From assembly GCA_028875135.1 (NCBI GenBank), contig JAPPFQ010000727.1, forward strand, positions 1-13,428: a stretch of 13,428 nt of DNA. Reading direction: 5' to 3'. The stretch comes from Acidobacteriota bacterium. GTDB lineage: Bacteria > Acidobacteriota > Terriglobia > Versatilivoradales > Versatilivoraceae. The translations under genes were made by a program, and so were the position numbers. The notes beneath the pieces are model-generated. The model searched no databases. It saw only the letters and a program-made list of their open reading frames with translations, and had not been told where the DNA came from. Positions 1 to 8,106 of the stretch are shown piece after piece (within the stretch, counting starts at the first letter, position 1; every line of letters begins with the position of its first letter).

Positions 1-522
1 GGCCAGGTAGAGGTCGTCTCCATCGGCAAAGAAGGCCTGGCGCTTCTTTCCCTGCGGATCCTTTCTGAAACCGTAAAACTTCAGGGGAATGTCCACGGCC
101 TTGCGGCCCGGCGAGGAGGCCCCGCCGGGGACGAACGGCCGGTTGCGTGCACCTGAGCCATCCGAGGACCCGGGGGTTCGGCGGGACGCCCCCCCATTGG
201 GCCTGGCGGATGGAGGCGGGGTGTGGAAGGCGAACATGTTTCGCGCCAGGGAGGGCTCGATCCTCTCCATCCGGCCCAGCCTCTCGAAATCGATGCTGGA
301 GTTGATCTGGGCCGCCGGAATTTCCCTCCCCCTCCTGCCGTCTCCCGGCTTGCCGGTCTGGAGGACAAAGGCCTCCAGACCGCGCCAGGCGCCCGGCGCC
401 CCACCCGAGGTCGAGAGAGACGGCGAGGAGCTCTGGCCCCAGCTCCAGTAGAGCACCAGCAACAGCACCGCCACCAGGGCGCCCAGCAGCTTCAGTTGTT
501 TCTTCTGCCTGGGGTCACTCAT
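1..522 (-). CDS. PilP/GspC-like pilus alignment-complex protein (partial, C-terminus off the left edge)
   Basis: The frame is open from ATG at 522 to the window edge, giving 174 residues with no stop. The start overlaps the end of pilO by 8 bases (ATGAGTGA), a layout typical of translational coupling. The protein has a short basic cytoplasmic N-terminus (DPRQKKQLK), one hydrophobic segment at about residues 11-25, then a long Ser/Gly/Pro/Arg-rich linker to about residue 140. It ends in a folded-looking stretch, PLKFYGFRKDPQGKKRQAFF, followed by ADGDDLYLA. That last part resembles the HR/PilP-type beta domain that contacts the secretin in type IV pilus and type II secretion systems. Its position after pilMNO supports the PilP role: joining the PilN/PilO inner-membrane complex to an outer-membrane secretin. 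The family assignment is inference from topology and context. A GspC-type label is equally possible because the end of the domain is missing. Confidence 0.68.
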   Translation of the reverse strand, partial: MSDPRQKKQLKLLGALVAVLLLVLYWSWGQSSSPSLSTSGGAPGAWRGLEAFVLQTGKPGDGRRGREIPAAQINSSIDFERLGRMERIEPSLARNMFAFHTPPPSARPNGGASRRTPGSSDGSGARNRPFVPGGASSPGRKAVDIPLKFYGFRKDPQGKKRQAFFADGDDLYLA

Positions 523-1096
523 GACCGGCCCCGATGAGAGTGGAGAGCTGCAGGTCCATGCGAATGCTGCCCGATCCTTCGCGCGTATCCTCCAGGTTGA
601 GAGAATCGACGATGATGAACCTGGAGTGGTTTTCCAGAGCGTTCAGGAACCTGCGGATATTGCCGTAACTCCCCTCGATCGGCAGCACCACGCTGAGTTT
701 CCGGGTGCCGAATCGAGTGTCGCGGTCGTACTGAAATACCCCGCGGGTCTTGACCAGTCCGGCGTTGCGGCAGGCCGTCTCCAACTCCCTGAGCAGCTCC
801 GAATTTCCCTGCTCCCTGGAGAAAAGATTCTGCTGTTTGAACTCCCGGAAGCGTGACTGGCTCTCCCGCATCCGTGTCTCGATCTGGTGGAGCTTGTCGC
901 GAACGGCCTGTCTTTGCCGGAGCTGAAACTGCACCTCGCGAGCCCTGGCCGTGACAATCTGGTCGGCCAGGATCACCGGACGGACCAGCAGGAAGTAGAC
1001 GGGCAAATTCAGTAGGCAAAGCCCCAGCAACGTCCACAGGACCAGCCGCTGCTTCCCGGGATCGGGTCTTCGAATTCTGATGGCGGCGCCCGGCAT
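515..1096 (-). CDS. pilO: Type IV pilus inner-membrane alignment protein PilO
   Basis: This 193-residue protein has the PilO layout: a short basic cytoplasmic N-terminus, one membrane helix at about residues 19-40, a charged coiled-coil stretch at about 50-90, and a periplasmic ferredoxin-like domain. The stretch PIEGSYGNIRRFLNALE (about 139-155), followed by SRFIIVDSLNL, is very characteristic of the family. PilO pairs with PilN in the periplasm and links the PilM/PilN cytoplasmic contact to PilP and the secretin. The ATG directly abuts the TAA stop of pilN with no spacer, and GGGAG lies about 10 bases upstream inside pilN. The end overlaps the next gene by 8 bases. Length is normal for the family and no disruption is seen. 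Confidence 0.9.
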   Translation of the reverse strand: MPGAAIRIRRPDPGKQRLVLWTLLGLCLLNLPVYFLLVRPVILADQIVTARAREVQFQLRQRQAVRDKLHQIETRMRESQSRFREFKQQNLFSREQGNSELLRELETACRNAGLVKTRGVFQYDRDTRFGTRKLSVVLPIEGSYGNIRRFLNALENHSRFIIVDSLNLEDTREGSGSIRMDLQLSTLIGAGHE

Positions 1097-1726
1097 TTAA
1101 GGAACGCTCCCTGAAGCGTGGTCGAACTGCAGCCCCCCGGATGCGGCCTGCTCCTGCTCCGGTCGGGCTCGATACTTCACTTGCAGCCCGTAGTGCTTGC
1201 CCACGAAGTTGGGGCTCTTCGACACGTCTTCGGTCATCAGGTTGACCTGGTAGAAGTCGGCGTCCGCCTCCAGCCGCGAGACGAACTCGATATAGTCGGC
1301 GCCGGAGCGGGCGTTGCAGAAAATCTCGACCACGATCTCACTCTCGGCGATCCTGGGAGTGATGGCCACGATCTGAACCTGGTAGGGGACCAGGTCTTCC
1401 AGTTGGTTGAGGAATCGAGTCCAGGAGAAGGTCCTCTGGGCGATCAGAGGATTGAGGTAATCCACCAGGTTCAGAAAGTCCTCGGTCTCCGGCCGTTGCA
1501 GTCGCGCCCAGATTTCCTGCTGCTCCTGCTCCAGCCTCCCCGCCTCCGCGGTCTGATTGGCCAGTTCACGGTTCAGCCGCAGGCTCTGGGAGCGATGGGC
1601 CAGATAGAGCAAGAGGTTGGTGGCCGAGAGACCGACAAGGACCAGACCCAGCAGCAGCGCTGCCGCATAGAACTTGCGGTTGTTGAAAAAGGGCTTGGAG
1701 GCAAGATTGAGGGGGACTCTCAGCAT
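1097..1726 (-). CDS. pilN: Type IV pilus assembly protein PilN
   Basis: This 209-residue protein starts at the ATG one base after the pilM stop. The same frame stays open further upstream, but that part lies inside pilM and does not look like protein. Features are a short cytoplasmic N-terminus, a membrane helix at about residues 20-43, a heptad-like coiled-coil region at about 45-80, and the PilN-typical stretch RTFSWTRFLNQLEDLVP (98-114) leading into a periplasmic alpha/beta domain. PilN binds PilM through its cytoplasmic tail and forms a heterodimer with PilO. The classic INLLP PilM-binding motif is here VPLNLASKPF (residues 4-13), a recognisable but altered form. It is followed immediately by pilO. 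Confidence 0.88.
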   Translation of the reverse strand: MLRVPLNLASKPFFNNRKFYAAALLLGLVLVGLSATNLLLYLAHRSQSLRLNRELANQTAEAGRLEQEQQEIWARLQRPETEDFLNLVDYLNPLIAQRTFSWTRFLNQLEDLVPYQVQIVAITPRIAESEIVVEIFCNARSGADYIEFVSRLEADADFYQVNLMTEDVSKSPNFVGKHYGLQVKYRARPEQEQAASGGLQFDHASGSVP

Positions 1727-1727
1727 C

Positions 1728-2747
1728 TCAGAATTTTCCCATGGCCAATCCCAGTGCCGGGGCAAGGATGTGGTGGACCAGGTTGGACGGCACGGCCTGT
1801 TTCCACTGAACCATTGCGGAGGCATCGAAGTTCGAGACCGAAGCCCCGGTGCGCTCCGCCAGCGACGACAGCTCCGCCTCGGTAAAGTCCCGCGGGAACG
1901 AGAGGTGGATCGTGTCCACCCCCGCGGCACCCAGCTTGTCCTGATAGTACATCAGGCAGGGATGGATCTCTTCGTAGGGGTCTGCCGACCAATTCACCAT
2001 CAGATCCATGGGACTCTCGAAGTTGTAGTCGGTGTGGCGATAGAAAACCACGGCCTCCTGCTGAATGATGAGCGAGGAGATGTTGGAGGAACGGACTCTC
2101 ATGAACAGGACGGATTTCCGAATCTCATCCGGGTGCTGACGGGCCAGCAGTTCATAGGCGGCAAAGGTGGACAAGGTGACGAACCCCACGTGAATTCCCA
2201 GAGATTCAAAAACCTCTTCGAACTGCGCCAGAACTTCCTTGTGGATGTTGGCCGTGATGACATGGGTCTTGCCGGCTTCAGTCTTTTGCTCCACAAAGCT
2301 CAGGTGAGAGTCGTCGATATCGTAGGGGATGGTCTTCTTGAGCTTCCACTTGAGAAGCTCCGTCTTCTCTTCCCGTTTCGGGGGCAGGGTTTCAAAGGGA
2401 TGAATGGCGACCCGGGCGCAGGCATCGGGAACAGCCAGGGAAATCCTGTTGGTAATGGCTCCCGCCTTGATCAGAGACGTCTTGATGATTTTCCCAAGCT
2501 CCTCGGTGGATCCCGCAATGGGCTCGGTCAAGGAAGGCTCGACCAACCCCTGAGGGAGGTTCTCGACCGCAAAACCGTCAACCCGGCGGGAACGACGCGG
2601 CTCCAGCCACACCACCGAGAAATGCTGGCGAGAGATCTCACAGGCGATTCCGGGCACACGCGGCTGAAAGTACCGGCGCAGGGGAGACTGAAGCCGCCTC
2701 CAACCGGATTCTCTTCCTGATGAGCGACCTATGCGGGGCAATTCCAT
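1728..2747 (-). CDS. pilM: Type IV pilus assembly actin-like ATPase-family protein PilM
   Basis: This 339-residue protein belongs to the PilM (actin-like, SHS2-domain) family. The stretch LKWKLKKTIPYDIDDSHLSF (about 132-151) matches the conserved PilM segment, and HVITANIHKEVLAQF (162-176) and FVTLSTFAAYEL (189-200) follow the family pattern. There is no membrane helix, consistent with a cytoplasmic ring component that recruits PilN. I chose ATG at 2747. A GTG directly before it (2750) is an alternative, and no strong ribosome site decides between them. The first 30 residues are basic and poorly structured. The N-terminal phosphate-loop region reads GIACEISRQHFS (33-44), without the usual D/E-I-G-S pattern, so ATP binding is uncertain. 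The gene lies 45 bp after pilB and one base before pilN. Confidence 0.85.
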   Translation of the reverse strand: MELPRIGRSSGRESGWRRLQSPLRRYFQPRVPGIACEISRQHFSVVWLEPRRSRRVDGFAVENLPQGLVEPSLTEPIAGSTEELGKIIKTSLIKAGAITNRISLAVPDACARVAIHPFETLPPKREEKTELLKWKLKKTIPYDIDDSHLSFVEQKTEAGKTHVITANIHKEVLAQFEEVFESLGIHVGFVTLSTFAAYELLARQHPDEIRKSVLFMRVRSSNISSLIIQQEAVVFYRHTDYNFESPMDLMVNWSADPYEEIHPCLMYYQDKLGAAGVDTIHLSFPRDFTEAELSSLAERTGASVSNFDASAMVQWKQAVPSNLVHHILAPALGLAMGKF

Positions 2748-2792
2748 CACTGTTTCCAGGATCTCTGTTACCTGACGGCTTTCTGAACCGAT

Positions 2793-4427
2793 TCAGCCCT
2801 CGATAAAGGTGACCTTGTTGATCTCCCTCAAGCTGGTTTCCCCGGAAAAGGCCTTTTGCAGGGCGCAATCCCGCAGCGAGGTCATTCCGTCTTCCAGAGC
2901 CGCCCTCTTGATCTCCGAGGCCGGCCTGCGCTCCAGGATCATCTCCCGGATGCGGTCCGAAAGGTCCAGCAATTCGTGAATGGCCGTTCGCCCCCGGTAG
3001 CCCGTTCCTCCGCATTCCAGGCACCCGGCTCCCTCGTAGAACATCTGCTGTCCGGCGTCTTCCTCCGACAGCCCCGATTCGGCCAGCAGGGCCGCGTCCG
3101 CCCGGAAGGGCCGCTTGCAGTGTTCGCAAATCACCCGGACCAGGCGCTGCGCCAGGATGCAGTTCAAGGCGGAGACGAAGTTGTAGGGCTCCACCCCCAT
3201 GTTCATGAATCGACCCAGCACGTCCACCACGTTGTTGGCATGCACCGTGGTGAAGACCAGGTGGCCGGTGAGGGCCGACTGGATGGCGATCTGGGCCGTC
3301 TCCGAATCCCGGATCTCACCCACCATGATCTTGTCGGGATCGTGCCGCAGAATGGAGCGCAGTCCGCGGGCAAAGGTCAGCCCCTTCTTCTCGTTTACCG
3401 GAATCTGGGTGATCCCCTTGAGTTGGTATTCGACGGGATCCTCGATGGTAATGATCTTGTCTTCTTCGGACTTGATCTCGGAAACCGCGGCATACAGGGT
3501 GGTCGTCTTGCCGCTGCCGGTGGGACCGGTGACCAGCACCATCCCGTAAGGCTCGCGGATGTAGCGGCGAAATTTTCTCAGGTCGGACGGGTTGAACCCC
3601 ACCACGTCCAGGCTGAGCTGGCTGAACTTCTCGCTCATCGACTCCTTGTCCAGCACCCGCAAGACCGCATCCTCGCCATGGATCGACGGCATGATGGAGA
3701 CGCGAAAGTCGATGCGGCGACCCTTGTAACGGACCCGGAAACGGCCGTCCTGAGGGATGCGCCGTTCGGCGATGTCGAGTTCGGACATCACCTTGATCCG
3801 GGAGATGATGGTGGAGTGGTGCTCCTTGGCGATGGGCGCCATGGCCTGCTGGAGAACGCCGTCGATCCGGTACTTGATGTTGACGTCGTTGTCTTCGGTA
3901 TGAACGTGGATGTCGCTGGCCCGGCGCTCCAGGGCGTTGAAGATGGTGGAGTCCACCAGGCGGATGATGGGGCTCTCCGCCTCATCGGTCAGTTTCTCAA
4001 TGGAAATCTCCTCGCCGGTCTCGTCCTCCTTGATCAGGGTCAGGCCTTCGGTGGCTTCCTCCAGCACCCGCTGGGAAGACTCGCTCTTCTTGAGTATGTC
4101 TCCGATCTGGGAGGCCCGGGCGACCCTCACCACCAGTCGCTTCCCCATCAGCGTGCCCAGCTCATCCTGCAGCATCAACTCGCTCGGGTCCGCGATTGCC
4201 ACCATCAGGGCGCCATTGACCATCTTGAGCGGGACGAAGTTGTAGCGGAACATCCACTCCGCCGGGATATTGCGGAAGAGTTCCGGATCCATGGGGAAGT
4301 TCGCCAGGTCGACGAATTCACAGCGGTACCGCCGGGCCAGGTGGCGAGCCTGCTGCTCTTCTTCCCCGGCGCCCAGGTTCCGGTCCGCCGCTGCCGGGTC
4401 CTGCAGAGGTTGATTTTGGGAATTCAT
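2793..4427 (-). CDS. pilB: Type IV pilus extension ATPase PilB (GspE family)
   Basis: This 544-residue protein is a hexameric secretion/pilus ATPase that powers pilin assembly from the cytoplasm. In order it has an N-terminal MshEN/T2SSE_N-like domain (about 25-125), then the ATPase core. The core holds Walker A GPTGSGKT (301-308), the Asp box ITIEDPVEY (326-334), Walker B IMVGEIRD (367-374) and the His box LVFTTVHANN (390-399). A four-cysteine zinc site is made of CEHC (434-437) and CLEC (469-472). All key residues are present. The Zn motif and full N-domain favour PilB/GspE over the retraction ATPase PilT. Start is ATG with GGAG five bases upstream. It lies 13 bp after pilC. A type II secretion GspE cannot be fully excluded, but the pilMNO neighbours favour PilB. 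Confidence 0.93.
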   Translation of the reverse strand: MNSQNQPLQDPAAADRNLGAGEEEQQARHLARRYRCEFVDLANFPMDPELFRNIPAEWMFRYNFVPLKMVNGALMVAIADPSELMLQDELGTLMGKRLVVRVARASQIGDILKKSESSQRVLEEATEGLTLIKEDETGEEISIEKLTDEAESPIIRLVDSTIFNALERRASDIHVHTEDNDVNIKYRIDGVLQQAMAPIAKEHHSTIISRIKVMSELDIAERRIPQDGRFRVRYKGRRIDFRVSIMPSIHGEDAVLRVLDKESMSEKFSQLSLDVVGFNPSDLRKFRRYIREPYGMVLVTGPTGSGKTTTLYAAVSEIKSEEDKIITIEDPVEYQLKGITQIPVNEKKGLTFARGLRSILRHDPDKIMVGEIRDSETAQIAIQSALTGHLVFTTVHANNVVDVLGRFMNMGVEPYNFVSALNCILAQRLVRVICEHCKRPFRADAALLAESGLSEEDAGQQMFYEGAGCLECGGTGYRGRTAIHELLDLSDRIREMILERRPASEIKRAALEDGMTSLRDCALQKAFSGETSLREINKVTFIEG

Positions 4428-4440
4428 GTGGTCTCCCCCT

Positions 4441-5655
4441 TCAGGCCACCAGGCGGGAGGACAGGCTGAAAATGGGAAGGTAGAGGGCGATCAGAACAAA
4501 GGCCACGATGATGGCCAGAATCATGAGGAGAATCGGCTCGATATAAGTGAAGAGCTGGTTCAAACGGGTGTTGACTTCTTCGTCATAGAAGTCGGCCACG
4601 TGGCCCAGCATCTCGCTCAGGTTGCCGCTGGACTCGCCCACTTCAATCATTTCGATGGCCACCTCCGGCACCACGCCGCTGGGTTCCAGACTGGCGGAGA
4701 GGGACTGGCCCTCCCTGACGGCCACTACGGCCCGGTTGAGGGCCTGGGTCACCACCCGGTTGCCGGTGGAATCGGCCACAATCTCCAGGGAACCCACCAG
4801 GGGCGTGCCCCCGGAGAGCAGGGTGGAGAGCGTCCGGCTGAGCTGGGCAAAGAGAAACTTGCTCCAGACCTCGCCGATAACCGGCAACTTCAGCTTGAGC
4901 CTGTCGATGTGGGACCGTCCCTGGATGCTGCGTGCCCACATGGTCAGGATAACCAGCAACGCCCCCGCAACCAGCATTCCGGCGATGAGATGCCCCCGAA
5001 TGGCCTGCGAGATGTCGACCAGCAGCACCGTCATGGCCGGCAGAGCGGCATCCATCCCCGCATAGAACTGGGCGAAGCGAGGAACCACCTCGGCCAGCAG
5101 GAAGGACACCAGGACTACCAGCAGAACCGCCAATATGGAAGGGTAGGTAAGCGCGGTCTTGATCTTGTTGCGAGTCGCGTTGACCGTCTTCTGATATTGA
5201 ATGAACCGGGCGAGGACCTCCTCCAACCCCCCGCTCTTTTCCCCGGCGAACAGGGAGGCGGTATAGACCCTGGGAAACATTCCCTGGGCTTCAAAGGCTT
5301 CGGAAAGCAGGGCGCCGCCCTTGACCCGCTCGCTGATATCCAGAAGTATGGTGCGAAACTGTTCGTCCTTCTCCCGCTGGGTCAGCAGTTCCAGCGACTT
5401 CAGGATCGGCAGTCCCGCCTGGATCAAGGCCAGGAACTGCTGGTTGAAAATGACGAATTCTCGCGACCTGATCTTCCGGCGGCCTGCCGACAACGGAAGC
5501 AGGGTGGACAGGCTCTTGCCCTTCTCCCGCACCGAATAGACAAAGAACCCCTGGTCCTCCAGGCGCCGCCTCAGCTCCGATTCGGAGACGGAGTTGTAGC
5601 TGGCGTTGACGACCCTTCCGCTGGGATCAGCCAGGCGACAGAGATACTCGGCCAA
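4441..5655 (-). CDS. pilC: Type IV pilus inner-membrane platform protein PilC (GspF family)
   Basis: This 404-residue protein has the standard two GspF domains. Each ends in a membrane segment and holds a matching motif: GEKSGGLEEVL (138-148) and GESSGNLSEML (340-350). Hydrophobic helices are at about 172-190, 222-240 and 373-393. PilC is the platform on which the PilB motor works. The start is TTG at 5655: the next bases give MAEYLCRLADPSGR, the usual family beginning, and GAGGT lies 8 bases upstream (5664-5668). Two small inverted repeats sit between this gene and lolA. The downstream gap to pilB is 13 bp. Family length is normal. Confidence 0.92.
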   Translation of the reverse strand: MAEYLCRLADPSGRVVNASYNSVSESELRRRLEDQGFFVYSVREKGKSLSTLLPLSAGRRKIRSREFVIFNQQFLALIQAGLPILKSLELLTQREKDEQFRTILLDISERVKGGALLSEAFEAQGMFPRVYTASLFAGEKSGGLEEVLARFIQYQKTVNATRNKIKTALTYPSILAVLLVVLVSFLLAEVVPRFAQFYAGMDAALPAMTVLLVDISQAIRGHLIAGMLVAGALLVILTMWARSIQGRSHIDRLKLKLPVIGEVWSKFLFAQLSRTLSTLLSGGTPLVGSLEIVADSTGNRVVTQALNRAVVAVREGQSLSASLEPSGVVPEVAIEMIEVGESSGNLSEMLGHVADFYDEEVNTRLNQLFTYIEPILLMILAIIVAFVLIALYLPIFSLSSRLVA

Positions 5656-5677
5656 TGTGGGTTACCTCGATGCTTGG

Positions 5678-5741
5678 GGGGAACACCCCTGCCGGTACCA
5701 CGGATCGGGAATCCCCTCCCACCCAGGGCGGCTGCCGCCCT
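5678..5741 (-). other. Two GC-rich inverted repeats between the lolA stop and pilC start
   Basis: At 5725-5741 lies a perfect 8-bp inverted repeat around one central base (AGGGCGGC, A, GCCGCCCT on the minus strand) that includes the first bases of the lolA stop codon. At 5678-5689 is GGGG-TGTT-CCCC, which sits 9 bases upstream of the pilC ribosome site. Neither is followed by a T-run, so an intrinsic terminator is not supported. An RNA-processing or attenuation role, setting pilC onward apart from lolA, is only an inference. Confidence 0.4.
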
Positions 5742-6405
5742 AGGGGAGACCGACTGCTTCCACATCCGCGGGCGCCTGAAACTCGAACAAGCCCTTGTCG
5801 AGGCCCGCATTCTCGCGAATGTTGGTGAAGATGAAGTCGTTCCTGGCGCCGCCCCGCTCGATCAGAGCCACCCGCTGCAGTTGCATCCGACCCGGATCGT
5901 ACTCCATCAGAACCTCCGCCAGCGGGCCGGCAGACTTGCCCGGGGTGGCGGCCAGGACCCTGTTGCCGGCAAAAAAAGGTTCTTCCCTGGCCCACTCGAT
6001 CCTGGAAAAATCCCTCTTCAGGCGCCCCCGTCCCAACAGGAACAGAAAGGGGAGGCGCCGATCCCGGCTGCGGCCGACGCGACTTTTCTGGACCTGCTTC
6101 CGGCCGGGAAGATAAAAGTGAATGGTCTCACCGTCCGACAGAAACAACTTTTCCTCGGGTTCCCGATATTCCCACCGCATCAGACCGGGCCGGCGCAGGA
6201 ATACCTGGCCCGATTCCGTCCTGGGCCGGCGTCCGGGCCAACCGTAACTCTGCACGAAGTCCATTTGGAGATCTCGCATCCCGGAATACTTCCGCTGCAG
6301 GGCGGCGACGTCAGCCTCGATCCGAGGGTCCCCGGCCTCAAGCAGTCCCGGGAGGCAGGCCAGAAAAAGCCCAACCGGAATCCACCCTGTAGTTCGCCGG
6401 TCCAT
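5740..6405 (-). CDS. LolA-like outer-membrane lipoprotein carrier protein
   Basis: This 221-residue protein starts with a signal peptide of about 24 residues (hydrophobic VGLFLACLPGLLEA), so it is predicted periplasmic. The body follows the LolA/YhcN-like half-barrel pattern: an N-terminal helix LQRKYSGMRDLQMDFVQ, then the family signature GQVFLRRPGLMRWEY and KLFLSDGETIHFYLPGRKQV. LolA shuttles lipoproteins from the LolCDE releasing complex to the outer membrane. AAGGAG lies 11 bases before the ATG. It sits 84 bp upstream of pilC on the same strand, so it may share a transcript with the pilus genes, perhaps supporting lipoprotein or pilotin delivery; that link is inference. It could equally be an unrelated LolA-fold paralogue rather than the housekeeping carrier. 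Confidence 0.78.
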   Translation of the reverse strand: MDRRTTGWIPVGLFLACLPGLLEAGDPRIEADVAALQRKYSGMRDLQMDFVQSYGWPGRRPRTESGQVFLRRPGLMRWEYREPEEKLFLSDGETIHFYLPGRKQVQKSRVGRSRDRRLPFLFLLGRGRLKRDFSRIEWAREEPFFAGNRVLAATPGKSAGPLAEVLMEYDPGRMQLQRVALIERGGARNDFIFTNIRENAGLDKGLFEFQAPADVEAVGLP

Positions 6406-6532
6406 GGAGGCTCAATCTCCTTCGTAAAGTATACAAGCAAATAAGACTTCCGGACCATTCTTGCCTGGAGCGCGCCGGGACCAGGCTCCGGACCGGCCTC
6501 GCCTCCACACCGGCAGGACAAGGCACCTCGGA

Positions 6533-7231
<699 letters not shown>

Positions 7232-7298
7232 CGCCGGTCTCCGTCAGGTTCCGGCCAGGGCTCCGGGGACGCCATGCCCCGAGGCCTGCCACGAAGCC

Positions 7299-7304
7299 AT
7301 TATA
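7299..7304 (-). promoter_or_regulatory. Candidate -10 element for the response regulator
   Basis: A perfect TATAAT reads on the minus strand, 67 bases upstream of the GTG start of the response-regulator gene, in an otherwise GC-rich gap shared with a divergent gene. No convincing -35 box is found at 16-18 bp spacing, so this is a weak call. No clear Pho box was seen. Confidence 0.3.
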
Positions 7305-7425
7305 GGTCACTTCCCGGTTGTTGGATGGCGCTGCGATTTCCGGCCCCCGGATTCCCCTGCAAAGGGTCTTCCCGAATCCGTGGATTTTCGTTAGAGTGCG
7401 CGAGAGCAGGGATGCGGGGCGAAAA

Positions 7426-8106
7426 ATGGCGCGACGACTACTGGCTGAGTGCTTCGGAACCTTTGCCCTGGTGTTTGCCGGAACCGGGGCGATCACCATC
7501 AACGAAGTGAGCGGGGGCGTGGTCTCCCACGTGGGCGTTGCCCTGACCTTCGGGCTGGTGGTCCTGGCCACCATCTACGCCATCGGAAACGTCTCCGGCG
7601 CACACATCAATCCCGCGGTAACCCTGGGCTTCTGGTTTGCCGGGCGCCTGGAAAGAGGCTGGGTCTTGCCCTATATCCTGAGCCAGTGCCTGGGAGGGCT
7701 GCTGGCAAGCGGAATCCTCCGCCTGCTCTTCAGCGACTACCTCACCCTGGGCGCCACCCGGCCGGCGGGACCCGTCTTCCAGTCGTTCGTTCTGGAGATC
7801 ATCCTCGCCTGGTTCCTGATGTTCGTGATCCTGAGGGTGTCCTCGGGGTCCAAGGAGGAGGGACTCATGGCGGGCGTGGCCATAGGCTCGGTGATTGCCC
7901 TGGAAGCTCTCTTTGCCGGTCCGATCTCGGGAGCCTCCATGAATCCGGCCCGATCCCTGGCTCCGGCTCTGGTGACCGGACAGTTGAGCCATCTCTGGAT
8001 CTACCTGACGGCTCCGGTCCTGGGAGCCCTGGCGGCGGTCGTCGCCTGTCGCTGCGTGCAGGATGAGGGATGCTGCGGCCCGACCCGCAAGGAGACTGCC
8101 GGTTGA
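7426..8106 (+). CDS. Aquaporin/MIP-family channel, NIP/AqpN-like, probably arsenite-permeable
   Basis: The 226-residue protein is a complete major intrinsic protein with six hydrophobic helices and both pore loops: GAHINPAV (NPA at 62-64) and GASMNPARS (NPA at 173-175). The N-terminus MARRLLAECFGTFALVF is the family standard, so I chose ATG at 7426 although the frame is open further upstream. By hand alignment with E. coli AqpZ, the selectivity-filter positions are F42, A161, A170 and R176. The histidine of strict water channels is replaced by alanine, as in solute-permeable relatives. The second pore loop, FAGPISGASMNPARSL, is close to plant NIP and bacterial AqpN/AqpS proteins. Such channels occur in ars operons, where they let arsenite out after reduction. 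The next gene is an arsenate reductase that overlaps it, which supports that role. The C-terminal tail is Cys-rich (CRCVQDEGCC), which is unexplained. Confidence 0.88.
   Translation: MARRLLAECFGTFALVFAGTGAITINEVSGGVVSHVGVALTFGLVVLATIYAIGNVSGAHINPAVTLGFWFAGRLERGWVLPYILSQCLGGLLASGILRLLFSDYLTLGATRPAGPVFQSFVLEIILAWFLMFVILRVSSGSKEEGLMAGVAIGSVIALEALFAGPISGASMNPARSLAPALVTGQLSHLWIYLTAPVLGALAAVVACRCVQDEGCCGPTRKETAG

Noticed and set aside
2856..4469. 537-codon open frame on the plus strand, opposite pilB
   Set aside because: Antisense to an intact PilB with all catalytic motifs; low-complexity translation.
6405..6433. Possible -10 box TATACT upstream of lolA (minus strand, 6428-6433)
   Set aside because: It would place the transcript start inside the AAGGAG ribosome site, and no -35 partner is seen.
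4426..6444. 672-codon open frame on the plus strand, opposite pilC and lolA
   Set aside because: Its translation is Gln/His/Gly/Pro-rich with no domain, and it lies antisense to two well-recognised proteins. It is a by-product of GC-rich codon use.
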